Shown here piece by piece: positions 8,683 through 18,334 of a stretch of DNA of 64,000 nucleotides (position 1 is its first letter; each line of letters opens with the position of its first letter). The position numbers were made by a program, and so were the translations under genes. This DNA comes from Aureibaculum flavum (GTDB lineage Bacteria > Bacteroidota > Bacteroidia > Flavobacteriales > Flavobacteriaceae): assembly GCF_016406085.1 (NCBI RefSeq), contig NZ_JAEHFJ010000003.1, positions 124,001 to 188,000 on the forward strand, in the 5' to 3' direction. The notes beneath the pieces are model-generated. The model was not told the origin of the DNA, searched no databases, and saw only the letters and a program-made list of their open reading frames with translations.

Positions 8683-9858
8683 TTACTTCAGTACCATAGT
8701 TTCTTTAGAAAATTGTTTCAAACTAAAGAATACTGCCATGATAGCCAATAAAATAAGTGAACCAACTACAACCAAATACTGAGATGATTGAATAGTGCCA
8801 GCTATAATTTCCTTTGTGGCTAAAGCAATGTTTAAGATAGGTATCCATGCGGTTTGCCAAGTTAGTTCTACTCCAGGCATTAAAGCAATCATAGCGGGTA
8901 TAATAATGACAAATGACAAAGGTGTAACATAACTTTGTGCTTCTTTAAAACTGCTTGCTCTAACTACAATAGCAGACAGTAATCCTGCAAAAAAGATACT
9001 TAAAGGAATGAGCATCGCAAATAGCATGAGAATAAATTTAAGTCCTAAAAGATCATTGATTACATTTAAAAAATCTTGTGGTATATCATCAATAAATTTT
9101 AAACTTAAAAACATACCAGCAATAGCCATAATAGCGGCAGCAATACCGACTAAGGCAATTGTAATGGTTTTACCAATAAGTATTTTAAATCTTGAAGCTG
9201 GTACTGTTAATAAGGTTTCCAACGTACCACGTTCTTTTTCTCCAGTAATTAAATCTAAGGCAGGATACATACATCCCGTAAAGCAAAGAATAATAAAAAT
9301 ATAGGGTATAAAACCTCCAATCAATTTTCCAATTTGCTCTTTTGGTGAAGCAATATCAATTTTTGAAATAGAGAGCGGCTCTAGTGTTTCTGACGAAATA
9401 TTCAATTTCTTAATTCTATCATTCATTATGATAGCCGTATAATTATCAAGTTTTTCTCTAATCCTTTTTTCAACCAACAAATTGGTCGACTTATAATATA
9501 GTTTTAATCCACCTGAGCTTAATGTAGAAATTTTCTCGTTAAAATTAGTGTCAAATTCTAACAAGGCATCAATACTTCCATTTTCAATTGAATCGTTTAC
9601 CCCAGCCAAAACAACATCATCTACCACTAAAAATGTACTATCATTAAATTGAGATACTATATTCTCTGGTGCACCTATCAAAGCAACTTTAAGTTGTTTA
9701 TTTTGCTCTTTATCCATTAGGTTTTTTTGGAGTTTTGTAACACCTAAAATGATTAATGGCATTGCTAACGCAGGTAATAGAATAGCAGAGATTAATGTTT
9801 TTCTATCCCTTAATGTATCTGTAAGCTCTTTTTTTATAACCGTAAATATTGTTTTCAT
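8683..9858 (-). CDS. ABC transporter permease, NatB/ABC-2 type
   Basis: The 391-aa protein begins KKELTDTLRDRKTLISAILLP, the amphipathic start and first helix typical of NatB-like exporters. An external loop of about 150 residues follows. A C-terminal bundle of five or six helices contains ITGEKERGTLETLLTVPASRFKILIGK, the hallmark coupling segment of ABC-2 permeases. It is translated 4 bp after its ATPase and must form the complex with it. NatAB systems export Na+ in Bacillus; whether the substrate is the same here cannot be read from sequence. Complete, with no signs of decay. Confidence 0.9.
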   Translation of the reverse strand: MKTIFTVIKKELTDTLRDRKTLISAILLPALAMPLIILGVTKLQKNLMDKEQNKQLKVALIGAPENIVSQFNDSTFLVVDDVVLAGVNDSIENGSIDALLEFDTNFNEKISTLSSGGLKLYYKSTNLLVEKRIREKLDNYTAIIMNDRIKKLNISSETLEPLSISKIDIASPKEQIGKLIGGFIPYIFIILCFTGCMYPALDLITGEKERGTLETLLTVPASRFKILIGKTITIALVGIAAAIMAIAGMFLSLKFIDDIPQDFLNVINDLLGLKFILMLFAMLIPLSIFFAGLLSAIVVRASSFKEAQSYVTPLSFVIIIPAMIALMPGVELTWQTAWIPILNIALATKEIIAGTIQSSQYLVVVGSLILLAIMAVFFSLKQFSKETMVLK

Positions 9859-9862
9859 AGGT

Positions 9863-10627
9863 TTAGTTATTTTGGTTTACAATGTTAATAAAAGCTTCTG
9901 TTAATGATTTACCTTCAGATTGTTTTCTGTAGGCATCCATGGTGTCATTATAAATAAGATTTCCTTTGGCAATAATGGCAAGGTCATCACATAAAAGATC
10001 AACCTCACTCATTATATGCGAAGAGAAAATAACTGTTTTCCCTTCTTTTTTACATTGCTTAATCAATTCAATAATACTATTGGCAGTAATTACGTCTAAA
10101 CCGGAAGTAGGTTCATCAAAAATAACCACACTGGGGTCATGAATCATACTTCGTGCTATAGATACTTTTTGTTTCATACCTGTAGAAAGTTGACCAATAC
10201 GTTTTTTGGAGAATTCATTTATGTTTAATTGTTCAAATAAATTTTCTTTGCGTTCATTAAAAACGGATCGCTCCATACCATGTAAATCTGCAAAATATTT
10301 TACAATTTCTCCAGGTGTTAATCTATCGTACAGGTTTGTAGAACCCGTTAAAAAACCTATTCTTCTTCTTACTTCTTGCGGATTGTCAATTACACTCACT
10401 CCATCTACTTTAATATCACCAGACGATGGTGTTAAAATTGTAGAAATCATTCTTAACAAACTTGTTTTACCTGCACCATTTGGTCCCAATAATGAAAACA
10501 CACGGCCCGGTTCGCACATAAAACTCACATTATTAACAGCAGCAACTGAAGTGCTATTGGTTTGTAATTCTTTTCGTTGCTTTTTAGTTAAAGCATATTC
10601 TTTTGTAATATTCTCGACGTTAATCAT
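9863..10627 (-). CDS. ABC transporter ATP-binding protein, NatA-like
   Basis: The 254-aa nucleotide-binding subunit has Walker A GPNGAGKTSLLR, the ABC signature QLSTGMKQKVSIARS, Walker B VVIFDEPTSGLD and the switch His in IFSSHIMSEVD. It partners the ABC-2 permease encoded immediately downstream. The N-terminal MINVENITKEYALTKKQRKEL resembles NatA proteins of Bacteroidetes, where an inserted charged stretch precedes the Walker A strand. The gene pair is preceded by the terminator of the sdh operon at 10724-10757 and so has its own promoter between 10628 and 10723. Confidence 0.92.
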   Translation of the reverse strand: MINVENITKEYALTKKQRKELQTNSTSVAAVNNVSFMCEPGRVFSLLGPNGAGKTSLLRMISTILTPSSGDIKVDGVSVIDNPQEVRRRIGFLTGSTNLYDRLTPGEIVKYFADLHGMERSVFNERKENLFEQLNINEFSKKRIGQLSTGMKQKVSIARSMIHDPSVVIFDEPTSGLDVITANSIIELIKQCKKEGKTVIFSSHIMSEVDLLCDDLAIIAKGNLIYNDTMDAYRKQSEGKSLTEAFINIVNQNN

Positions 10628-10723
10628 GAGGTGGTTTGTTAATTCAATTACTTTGTTAGTAGCAGAATTTAGTATTTGTTACAAAAAAGTAAAATATTTA
10701 ATTACTTTATTTTAATTACAAAA

Positions 10724-10757
10724 AAATCCCAAAAACCTTAATTGGAATTTGGGATTT
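10724..10757 (-). terminator. Terminator of the sdhCAB operon
   Basis: Ten-base-pair stem AAATCCCAAA/TTTGGGATTT with a 14-nt spacer, bordered by A/T runs, located 22 bp after the sdhB stop codon on the minus strand. Confidence 0.85.
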
Positions 10758-10778
10758 ATATTTTTTTAATATAAAATA

Positions 10779-11525
10779 TTATCCTTTCATACTAGCAGAT
10801 AAATATTCTCTATTCATTCTTGCTATATTTTCTAAAGTTATTCCTTTAGGACATTCAACTTCACATGCTCCTGTATTGGTACAGTTTCCGAAGCCTTCTT
10901 CATCCATTTGTTTTACCATGTTTAGTACACGCTCTGTGGCTTCTACTTTACCTTGAGGTAATAATGCAAATTGAGATACTTTTGCACCAACAAATAACAT
11001 AGCACTAGAATTTTTACAACTAGCTACGCATGCTCCACAACCAATACAAGCTGCAGCATCCATTGCTTTATCAGCGTTGTGCTTAGAAATAGGAATTCCG
11101 TTTGCATCTTGAGTGTTACCAGAAGTATTCACGGAAATATAACCTCCCGCTTGCTGAATACGTTCAAAAGCTGTTCTATCAACAACTAAATCTTTTATAA
11201 CAGGAAAAGCTTTGGCTCTCCATGGTTCAATGGTTATTGTTTCGCCATCATGAAACATACGCATATGTAACTGGCACGTAGTAATTCCTCTATCTGGTCC
11301 ATGAGCCTCTCCATTAATATGTAAAGAACACATACCGCAAATACCTTCTCTACAATCGTGGTCAAAAGCTACTGGCTCCTCGTTTTTAGCAACAAGTTGC
11401 TCATTTAACACATCCATCATTTCTAAAAACGACATATGTTCTGAGATGTCAGTTACTTTATATTCTACCATTTGACCCTTGGTTTTTGAGTCTTTTTGTC
11501 TCCAGATTTTTAACGTTAAATTCAT
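10779..11525 (-). CDS. sdhB: Succinate dehydrogenase/fumarate reductase iron-sulfur subunit
   Basis: SdhB passes electrons from the flavoprotein to the membrane cytochrome b. The 2Fe-2S ligands are seen in [12 protein letters not shown] and the later CQLH, the 4Fe-4S set in [12 protein letters not shown], and the last cluster in [15 protein letters not shown]. Length 248 aa is usual for the Bacteroidetes form. Translated 8 bp after sdhA as the final gene of the operon. The start [12 protein letters not shown] gives the normal N-terminal beta-grasp strand. Confidence 0.97.
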   Translation of the reverse strand: MNLTLKIWRQKDSKTKGQMVEYKVTDISEHMSFLEMMDVLNEQLVAKNEEPVAFDHDCREGICGMCSLHINGEAHGPDRGITTCQLHMRMFHDGETITIEPWRAKAFPVIKDLVVDRTAFERIQQAGGYISVNTSGNTQDANGIPISKHNADKAMDAAACIGCGACVASCKNSSAMLFVGAKVSQFALLPQGKVEATERVLNMVKQMDEEGFGNCTNTGACEVECPKGITLENIARMNREYLSASMKG

Positions 11526-11533
11526 AATGTATC

Positions 11534-13537
11534 TTATTTGTATGACCTCGTCTTCAGTTCAATATCTTTAAACTCTAATTCTTCTTTATGTAAAATTGCT
11601 TCACTTGGCTTACCTGTATATTCCCAAGCAGCTACATAAGCATAGTTTTTATCATCACGCAAAGCTTCACCATCTTCAGTAACATATTCTTCACGGAAAT
11701 GTCCTCCACAGGATTCATTTCTATTTAAAGCATCCTTAGCAAATAATTCTCCTAATTCTAAGAAATCAGCTACTCTTCCTGCTTTTTCTAATTCTTGATT
11801 AAATTCTTCATTCTTACCTGTAACTTTTACATTTTTCCAGAAATCTTCTCTAATATCTTGAATTTCTTTAATCGCTTCTTTTAAATGTTTTTCATTACGA
11901 GCCATTCCCACTTTGTTCCACATTACCAATCCTAATTTTTTATGGTAATAATCAACGGAATGCGTTCCTTCATTATTAATAAAGAAATCTATTTTATCTT
12001 TTACTTCTTTTTCAGCAGCTTCAAATTCTGGAGATTCTGTTGAAATTTCTCCAGTACGGATATCATCCGATAAATAATCACCAATTGTATATGGCAATAC
12101 AAAGTATCCATCAGCCAAACCTTGCATTAAAGCAGAAGCTCCCAATCTATTTGCACCATGGTCAGAGAAATTTGCTTCACCGATACAGTACAATCCTGGT
12201 ACTGTCGTCATTAAATTATAATCAACCCAAACACCACCCATAGTATAGTGCGTTGCTGGATAAATCATCATTGGTGTTTCATAAGGATTTTCAGCGATGA
12301 TTTTTTCATACATCTGAAATAAATTTCCGTACTTTTCTTCAATAATACCTTGTCCTAATTTTATAATTTCTTCTTTCGAAGGATTTTTAATTCCATGAAT
12401 TTTAGCTTGTTCTTTTCCATAACGTTGAAAAGCAGCAGCAAAATCTAAATACACAGCTTCACCGGTTGCATTTACACCATAACCAGCATCACAACGCTCT
12501 TTAGCAGCTCTAGAAGCCACATCACGTGGAACTAAATTACCAAACGCTGGATATCTTCTTTCTAAATAATAATCTCTATTTTCTTCTGCAATTTCAGTAG
12601 GTTTTAATTTACCTTGTTGAATTGCTTTCGCATCTTCTAATCTTGCAGGAACCCAAATTCTACCATCATTACGTAATGATTCTGACATCAACGTTAATTT
12701 TGATTGATAATCTCCAGAACGCGGAATACACGTTGGGTGAATTTGTGTAAAACAAGGATTTGCAAAATAGGCTCCTTTTTTATGTATTTTCCAAGCTGCA
12801 GTAGCATTAGAACCCATTGCATTGGTAGATAAGAAATAAACATTTCCGTAACCACCCGTTGCAATTACAACAGCATGGGCAGAATGACGTTCTATTGCAC
12901 CTGTAATTAAATCACGAGCAATAATACCTCTTGCTTTACCATCTACTTTTACAACGTCTAACATTTCATGACGATTGAACATTTCAATCTTACCACGAGC
13001 AATTTGACGGTTCATTGCAGAATAACAACCTAATAAAAGTTGTTGTCCTGTTTGTCCTTTCGCATAAAAAGTTCTTGAAACCAATACACCACCAAACGAA
13101 CGGTTGTCTAACAACCCTCCATAATCACGAGCAAAAGGAACTCCTTGTGCCACACATTGGTCTATAATATTTCCAGAAACCTCAGCCAAACGATAAACGT
13201 TAGCTTCACGTGAACGGTAATCTCCACCTTTTACAGTATCATAAAAAAGACGATAATCAGAATCACCATCGCCCATATAATTTTTTGATGCATTGATACC
13301 ACCTTGAGCTGCGATTGAGTGAGCTCTACGAGGTGAATCTTGATAACAAAATGCTTTTACATTATAACCTAATTCAGCTAACGATGCTGCGGCAGAACCT
13401 CCAGCCAATCCGGTACCAACTACAATAACATCAATATTACGTTTGTTAGCAGGGTTTACTAAATCAATATGGTTTTTATACTCTGTCCATTTATCTTTTA
13501 TTGGACCTTTTGGTACTCTTGAATTGAAAGTCGTCAT
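11534..13537 (-). CDS. sdhA: Succinate dehydrogenase/fumarate reductase flavoprotein subunit
   Basis: This is the catalytic FAD subunit of complex II. The dinucleotide-binding [17 protein letters not shown] lies near residue 41-57. The FAD-linking His motif is [11 protein letters not shown], the active-site region is [12 protein letters not shown], and [20 protein letters not shown] closes the FAD domain. At 667 aa it is longer than the E. coli enzyme and matches the epsilonproteobacterial/Bacteroidetes group used with a two-haem SdhC. The gene sits between sdhC and sdhB with 14 and 8 bp gaps, forming the order C-A-B. Confidence 0.97.
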   Translation of the reverse strand: MTTFNSRVPKGPIKDKWTEYKNHIDLVNPANKRNIDVIVVGTGLAGGSAAASLAELGYNVKAFCYQDSPRRAHSIAAQGGINASKNYMGDGDSDYRLFYDTVKGGDYRSREANVYRLAEVSGNIIDQCVAQGVPFARDYGGLLDNRSFGGVLVSRTFYAKGQTGQQLLLGCYSAMNRQIARGKIEMFNRHEMLDVVKVDGKARGIIARDLITGAIERHSAHAVVIATGGYGNVYFLSTNAMGSNATAAWKIHKKGAYFANPCFTQIHPTCIPRSGDYQSKLTLMSESLRNDGRIWVPARLEDAKAIQQGKLKPTEIAEENRDYYLERRYPAFGNLVPRDVASRAAKERCDAGYGVNATGEAVYLDFAAAFQRYGKEQAKIHGIKNPSKEEIIKLGQGIIEEKYGNLFQMYEKIIAENPYETPMMIYPATHYTMGGVWVDYNLMTTVPGLYCIGEANFSDHGANRLGASALMQGLADGYFVLPYTIGDYLSDDIRTGEISTESPEFEAAEKEVKDKIDFFINNEGTHSVDYYHKKLGLVMWNKVGMARNEKHLKEAIKEIQDIREDFWKNVKVTGKNEEFNQELEKAGRVADFLELGELFAKDALNRNESCGGHFREEYVTEDGEALRDDKNYAYVAAWEYTGKPSEAILHKEELEFKDIELKTRSYK

Positions 13538-13551
13538 AATATAGTATAAGA

Positions 13552-14211
13552 TTAATGGTTAAAGTGATGATATAAGGTTACAAAAATAAATCCAGCAGGT
13601 ATAATAATAGAATACCATTTACCTAAAGCTTTTACAAAACTTGAGTATTTATTATTAAAACCCATTGATTGAAAGGCCGATTGAAATCCGTGTAACAAAT
13701 GCAATGCAAGAAACACAAACGCCACAGAGTAGGCAGCAGCACGCCATAGGGGCACAAACTTATGTTGTAATTCCTCGTAATACCTTGTTGAGTCTGCTGG
13801 TAAACCCTCAATGTATTTATAATTCATTTCTGGTAACCAAAAATCAATAAAGTGTATGACTAAAAATGCTAAAATTGCAAGTCCACTATAGACCATATTT
13901 CTACTCATCCAAGTAGAGTTTGCAGCACCTTTAAAATTGACATACTTTACGTCTCTTGCACCTTTATTTCTAATTTCTAAAACAAAGCCCATTACAAAAT
14001 GAAAAATCACGCCGATAATTAAAACGGGTTGTAATCCAAATTGTATTAACGGGTTTGTTCCCATAAAATGGGACAACTGGTTAAATACATCCTCACTAAA
14101 AACGGAGGTTAAATTTACAGTTAAATGAATAATTAGGAAAATAATTAGAAAGAGTGCAGATAATGCCATTGCAAACTTTCGTGCTATTGAAGAAGATAAA
14201 AATCCACTCAT
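13552..14211 (-). CDS. sdhC: Succinate dehydrogenase cytochrome b subunit (b558 family)
   Basis: This is a 219-aa membrane anchor with five hydrophobic helices, near residues 14-34, 61-81, 106-126, 155-176 and 196-214. Histidines that could ligate two haems lie in [27 protein letters not shown] and [10 protein letters not shown] single two-haem anchor without SdhD is the arrangement of Wolinella and Bacteroidetes complex II. It is the first gene of the sdhCAB operon; a TAnnTTTG promoter element lies 26-33 bp upstream. Confidence 0.95.
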   Translation of the reverse strand: MSGFLSSSIARKFAMALSALFLIIFLIIHLTVNLTSVFSEDVFNQLSHFMGTNPLIQFGLQPVLIIGVIFHFVMGFVLEIRNKGARDVKYVNFKGAANSTWMSRNMVYSGLAILAFLVIHFIDFWLPEMNYKYIEGLPADSTRYYEELQHKFVPLWRAAAYSVAFVFLALHLLHGFQSAFQSMGFNNKYSSFVKALGKWYSIIIPAGFIFVTLYHHFNH

Positions 14212-14236
14212 ATTGGTTTGGTTTTTTAATAAGTAA

Positions 14237-14244
14237 CAAAGATA
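14237..14244 (-). promoter_or_regulatory. Probable -7 box of the sdhCAB promoter
   Basis: The minus strand reads TATCTTTG, matching the Bacteroidetes sigma-A -7 consensus TAnnTTTG, 26 bp before the sdhC ATG. No TTTG -33 element is seen at the expected distance, so the promoter may depend on an activator. Confidence 0.6.
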
Positions 14245-14359
14245 ATATTTACATTTTTGTCTGTAACATTAGTTACTGTATTTTTTTCTTATTTAGAATG
14301 ATTATAAAAACATTACATTTATAAGATTAAAATGAATACTTTAAAAACACTTTAAATAT

Positions 14360-15568
14360 ATGTATACCAAAAACGTACAATTCACAAACAAACAAGGCTT
14401 AATACTCGATGGAAACATAGATTTTCCTATTGATAAGAAACCTTTGAGCTATGCTCTATTCGCTCACTTTTTCACAGGGAGTAAGAATTTTACAGCGGTA
14501 CGGAATATATCTAGAGCCTTGACACATAATAGAATAGCCGTTATGCGATTTGACTTTTCGGGATTGGGTAAAAGCGAAGGCAAATTTGAAGATTCTAATT
14601 TTTCGACCAACATTGATGATCTTATTTCAGCCGCCAATTATTTAAAAGAAAGTTTTGACTCCCCGAAGATAATTGTGGGCCATTCATTAGGCGGAGCCGC
14701 AGCAGTTTTTGCTGCCAATAAAATCGAATCAATTCAAGCTATTGTTACTATTGGAGCCCCTTCAAACCCATCGCATGTAGAACATTTATTTGAAGATCAT
14801 CTAGAAAACATTCATTTGGATGGTGAAGCTACTTTTGAAATCTCAGGAAGACCTTTTACCATAAAAAAGCACTTTTTAGAAGACTTGAATTCTAAAAATA
14901 TGACCAAGTTGTTAAACGATTCTAGAAAACCCATTTTGGTGTTACATTCGCCACAAGATAAAATTGTTGAAATTTCCAATGCTAAAGAAATATACAAAGC
15001 CGCACACCATCCGAAAAGCTTTATTTCTCTTGACGGAGCCAATCATCTATTAACCAATAAGGCAGATTCCTTTTATGTAGGTGAAGTATTATCAAGCTGG
15101 GCCAAACGTTATGTATTGACAACTAAAGAACCTGAACTAAGTACAGACAAACAAACGGTGGTTAGAATAGGTAAAACCAAATATAGTACGGAAATTGTAG
15201 CAAGAAATCATTCTATCCTAGCAGATGAACCTAAAAAATTTGGAGGTAAAGACTCAGGCTTAACACCTTATGAATTATTACTAGCAAGTTTAGGTTCTTG
15301 CACCGCAATCACTTTAAGAATGTATGCCGATAGAAAGAAAATGGAATTAGATGAAGTTTTAGTTCATTTAGAACATTTTAAACAGCACGCAGAAGATTGT
15401 ATTTCTTGTGACGAAGAACCAGCAAAAATTGATAAATTTGTACGAACCATAGAATTAATCGGTGATCTTACTTTTAATGAACGCAAGCGATTAATACATA
15501 TTGCTAATAGATGCCCGGTGCATCGTACCTTAGAAAATAAAATTGAAATTGAAACCATTTTACGCTAA
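14360..15568 (+). CDS. Alpha/beta hydrolase fused to OsmC-family peroxidase-like domain
   Basis: Two domains in one 402-aa chain. Residues 1-about 255 are an alpha/beta hydrolase with nucleophile elbow VGHSLGGAAAV, an earlier RFDFSGLGKSEG oxyanion region, the Asp in HSPQDKIVEIS and the His in DGANHLLTN. Residues about 265-402 are an OsmC/Ohr-like domain with LTPYELLLASLGSCTAITLRMYADRKK (first Cys) and ANRCPVHRTLEN (second Cys). The second Cys carries the CPVHRTL context of the YhfA/OsmC group. Such fusions are common in Bacteroidetes. OsmC domains reduce hydroperoxides; the hydrolase may liberate acyl or ester substrates for it (inference). Leads a rightward gene series with a 9-bp gap to the next gene. 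Confidence 0.93.
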   Translation: MYTKNVQFTNKQGLILDGNIDFPIDKKPLSYALFAHFFTGSKNFTAVRNISRALTHNRIAVMRFDFSGLGKSEGKFEDSNFSTNIDDLISAANYLKESFDSPKIIVGHSLGGAAAVFAANKIESIQAIVTIGAPSNPSHVEHLFEDHLENIHLDGEATFEISGRPFTIKKHFLEDLNSKNMTKLLNDSRKPILVLHSPQDKIVEISNAKEIYKAAHHPKSFISLDGANHLLTNKADSFYVGEVLSSWAKRYVLTTKEPELSTDKQTVVRIGKTKYSTEIVARNHSILADEPKKFGGKDSGLTPYELLLASLGSCTAITLRMYADRKKMELDEVLVHLEHFKQHAEDCISCDEEPAKIDKFVRTIELIGDLTFNERKRLIHIANRCPVHRTLENKIEIETILR

Positions 15569-15577
15569 ACCAAATTC

Positions 15578-16486
15578 ATGAAAATTTTTATCCTTTCTGT
15601 TGGTGAAAATATCTATTCCACACAAAGATTAGTGCAGGAAGCAAAAAAATTGAATCATAACGTTAGGGTAATTAATCATGCTCAGTGCTCCGTAAAATTA
15701 GGTATAGGAAAGCCCCAAATAATTTTTGAAGGTGAAAATATTCTGGATATACCTGATATCATTATCCCCAGAATTGGGGCATCAGTAAGCAGACACGGAG
15801 CGGCAATTGTTAAAGAATTTGAAATGAATGGCGTATTTAGTACGGCTCGCTCATTAGGGATTTTAAGAGCACAAAATAAGGTCCGCACATTACAAATTAT
15901 GAATCGAAAAAACATCCCCATTCCACAAACGGTTTTTTCTATAAATCATAAAAACATCAATGAACAAATTGAATTATTAGGCGGCCCTCCCGTAATTATT
16001 AAGTTGCAAGAAGGTACTCAGGGTATGGGCGTTATTATTGCCGAATCTAAAAAATCAGCTAAATCAATAATGGACACCTTCTATACTATGAATGCCAGTT
16101 TTTTACTACAAGAATATATAGAGGAATCTAACGGAGAAGATATTAGAGTAATTGTTGTAGGCAACAAAATAGTAGCCGCTATGAAAAGAAAAGGTGCTAT
16201 TGGCGAGTTCAGGTCCAATATACACAGAGGAGGCACTGGTGAAATTGCTAATTTAACAGAGATAGAAAAAAACATTGCCTTAAGAGCAACGAAATATTTA
16301 AGTTTACCAGTAGCTGGTGTAGACATAATTAGATCAAAAAAAGGCTCCTTATTATTAGAAGTAAATGCATCACCAGGCCTACAAGGTGTAGAAGCATACA
16401 CCCAAATAAACGTAGCATACCACATAATAAAATATTCAGAAGATTATGTTCGAGAAAAAATTCAAAAACGAAACCATAGAAATTAG
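15578..16486 (+). CDS. RimK-family ATP-grasp alpha-L-glutamate ligase
   Basis: This 302-aa ATP-grasp ligase matches RimK in size and layout: N-terminal FILSVGENIYSTQRLVQEAKKLNH, the pre-ATP-grasp IPRIGASVSRHG, the ATP-binding VIIKLQEGTQGMGVIIAES, the LLQEYIEESNGEDIRVIVVG segment and the Mg-binding LLLEVNASPGLQGVE. RimK adds glutamates to the C-terminus of ribosomal protein S6; family members also make polyglutamate or modify other targets. Its stop codon lies 41 bp inside the following gene, which encodes an AstE/aspartoacylase-like enzyme, so the two are translationally coupled. This suggests a make/unmake or make/trim pair (inference). Confidence 0.92.
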   Translation: MKIFILSVGENIYSTQRLVQEAKKLNHNVRVINHAQCSVKLGIGKPQIIFEGENILDIPDIIIPRIGASVSRHGAAIVKEFEMNGVFSTARSLGILRAQNKVRTLQIMNRKNIPIPQTVFSINHKNINEQIELLGGPPVIIKLQEGTQGMGVIIAESKKSAKSIMDTFYTMNASFLLQEYIEESNGEDIRVIVVGNKIVAAMKRKGAIGEFRSNIHRGGTGEIANLTEIEKNIALRATKYLSLPVAGVDIIRSKKGSLLLEVNASPGLQGVEAYTQINVAYHIIKYSEDYVREKIQKRNHRN

Positions 16487-17414
16487 AGGTAAAAAAGTGG
16501 GATTAGGAGAAAGTGTATTAATCAAATTCTCTATTGACAGATTGCCTACCGGTACACTAATTGAAATTCCTGTTTATGTATTTAACGGAAAAAAAGAAGG
16601 CCCAACTATTTTATTGCAAGGTGGCTTACACGGAGATGAGACCAATAGTATTGAGATCATCAGAAGAATGCTTGAAAATAAGTACTTTAATTTAGAAAGA
16701 GGTTGTGTTATTGTAGTCCCTTTACTTAGTGTTTTTGGATTTTTACATTTCTCTAGAGATGTACACGGTAAAGATGTCAATAGAAGTTTTCCGGGAACAA
16801 AAACAGGTTCATTAGCTAGTAGAATTGCCTATTTCCATTTGAGAGAAATTGCCAATAATGTAGATTATGCCATAGATTTTCATACGGGAGGAGCTCAAAG
16901 AAGCAATTACCCTCAAATTCGATATACAGAATCATCAGAAGAAAGCAAAAAATTAGCAGAAATTTTTAGTCCCCCGTTTCTTTTCCCATCAGACTTAATT
17001 AATAAATCATTTAGAAAAGAAGCTCTAAAACTAGGTATACCTATCATTGTTTATGAAGGTGGCGAGTCGTTGAGGTTTGACGAAAATTCCATAAAAGAAG
17101 GGATGGCAGGCACATTAAGGATTTTAAAACATTTAAAGATGATTAAAACAAATCCAATGGCAAGTCGCAAAGCTAAAAAGAGTATCCCTATAACCAAACG
17201 ACGATGGGTTAGAGCAAGAATAGCGGGTTTATTCAATGCTTTTGTACATAATGGTGATAAAGTTGAGAAGGGTCAAATAATTGGAGACATTACAGATACT
17301 TATGGAGAAACTTCTGTAAAAATAAAAGCTCCATTAACTGGATATATAATAGCTATAAATTATTTTCCTATTATTAACCGAGGAGATGCCATTTTTCATA
17401 TTGGACGCGAATAA
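16446..17414 (+). CDS. Succinylglutamate desuccinylase/aspartoacylase family zinc hydrolase
   Basis: The 322-aa protein belongs to the M14-like AstE/AspA family. Zinc ligands His and Glu are in GGLHGDETNS, the third ligand His in AIDFHTGG. Substrate Arg and Asn appear in DVNRSFPG, and the catalytic Glu in VYEGGES. The C-terminal 80 residues (VRARIAGLFNAFVHNGDKVEKGQIIGDITD) form a lipoyl/biotinyl-like beta barrel as in bacterial homologues. It starts within the RimK-like gene (overlap 41 bp). In other bacteria this pairing of an ATP-grasp RimK-like ligase and an AstE-like hydrolase recurs, but the shared substrate is not established. Confidence 0.9.
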   Translation: MFEKKFKNETIEIRGKKVGLGESVLIKFSIDRLPTGTLIEIPVYVFNGKKEGPTILLQGGLHGDETNSIEIIRRMLENKYFNLERGCVIVVPLLSVFGFLHFSRDVHGKDVNRSFPGTKTGSLASRIAYFHLREIANNVDYAIDFHTGGAQRSNYPQIRYTESSEESKKLAEIFSPPFLFPSDLINKSFRKEALKLGIPIIVYEGGESLRFDENSIKEGMAGTLRILKHLKMIKTNPMASRKAKKSIPITKRRWVRARIAGLFNAFVHNGDKVEKGQIIGDITDTYGETSVKIKAPLTGYIIAINYFPIINRGDAIFHIGRE

Positions 17415-17440
17415 TCCGTATATTTACCTTTTTTAAATTA

Positions 17441-18010
17441 ATGTCAGACGAAAACAAACATAGCTTAGAGCCAAACAACTGGGTAAAGGAATATTCGGAT
17501 TATTTATATAATTACACCATAACCCGAATAGACAATCACGAGCAAGCCAAAGATATTGTTCAAGAAACCTTTTTTTCAGCACTAAAAGCAGCCAAAAACT
17601 ATAGAGGTCAAGCTTCTGAACGCACATGGTTAATTGCAATTTTAAAACGCAAAATAATAGACCATTACCGTAAAATAAACTCACGAAAAGGCAAAGCCGA
17701 AATAAAAGTTAATTTTCATGAAGATGGAGATAAAAAAGGAAGTTGGTTAGAAGAACGGGTACCGCAATTATGGGATAATGAAGCTGAAAAACAAATTGAA
17801 AACACGGAACTTAAAAGCGTATTAGACAATTGTATTAATAACCTACCTGACAAATACAGACTGGTCTTTAATTTAAAAAATGTTGAGCATTATGAAACTG
17901 AAGAAATTTGTAATGAGTTAGATATTACCGCGTCTAATCTTTGGGTTATCATACATAGAGCCAGACATCAACTAAGAAAGTGTATGGAAGATAACTGGTT
18001 TGCAAAATAG
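17441..18010 (+). CDS. ECF-type RNA polymerase sigma factor
   Basis: The 189-aa sigma factor has region 2 in WVKEYSDYLYNYTITRIDNHEQAKDIVQETFFSALKAAKNYRGQASERTWLIAILKRKIIDHYR. Region 4 lies in LPDKYRLVFNLKNVEHYETEEICNELDITASNLWVIIHRARHQLRKCMED. The linker between them is long and charged. The next gene, 6 bp downstream, encodes a small Cys/His protein that is a candidate anti-sigma factor. A group of such pairs with an HxxxCxxC partner is common in flavobacteria; the regulon is unknown. Confidence 0.93.
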   Translation: MSDENKHSLEPNNWVKEYSDYLYNYTITRIDNHEQAKDIVQETFFSALKAAKNYRGQASERTWLIAILKRKIIDHYRKINSRKGKAEIKVNFHEDGDKKGSWLEERVPQLWDNEAEKQIENTELKSVLDNCINNLPDKYRLVFNLKNVEHYETEEICNELDITASNLWVIIHRARHQLRKCMEDNWFAK

Positions 18011-18016
18011 TATTTT

Positions 18017-18286
18017 ATGAGTAAGAAAATTTTTATTAGCTGTGATGAGGCTACCACAATTTGTAATAAAAGCCAATATAAGGAAGCTTCTTTTTTGGAG
18101 ATAGTAAAATTAAAAATACATCTCTTTAGTTGTAAAATATGTGGAGCATATTCTAAACAAAATGCCACATTAACCAAAGTTTGTAGTAAGCATTTACACA
18201 AAACTCAGGGGGAACGTAAACTTTGTAAAGAAGAAAAAGAAGCTCTTCAAAAGGAAGTGGTAAAAAAAATAAATTCGAATACATAA
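18017..18286 (+). CDS. Small Cys/His protein, candidate zinc-binding anti-sigma partner
   Basis: This 89-aa soluble protein has no membrane helix. It carries H-x3-C-x2-C (KIHLFSCKICGAY, residues about 35-47), the core of ZAS anti-sigma domains. Further cysteines lie in SCDEATTICNKSQY near the N-terminus and in KVCSKHLH. The first helix with ISCDEATTICNK resembles the start of known zinc anti-sigma domains. Position 6 bp after the ECF sigma gene supports a co-regulatory role. Zinc binding and sigma inhibition are inferred from the motif and neighbourhood only. Confidence 0.75.
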   Translation: MSKKIFISCDEATTICNKSQYKEASFLEIVKLKIHLFSCKICGAYSKQNATLTKVCSKHLHKTQGERKLCKEEKEALQKEVVKKINSNT

Positions 18287-18334
18287 TATTCCAACACTAG
18301 CTTTTGGTAGTTTTATTTAATATTTTAGTAAAAG

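Noticed and set aside
10206-10715. 169-aa plus-strand open frame over the NatA-like gene
   Set aside because: The opposite strand encodes Walker A, signature and Walker B motifs in the expected order.
16081-16425. Minus-strand frame over the ATP-grasp gene
   Set aside because: Shadow of the ATP-grasp core; cysteine and proline pattern unlike any protein.
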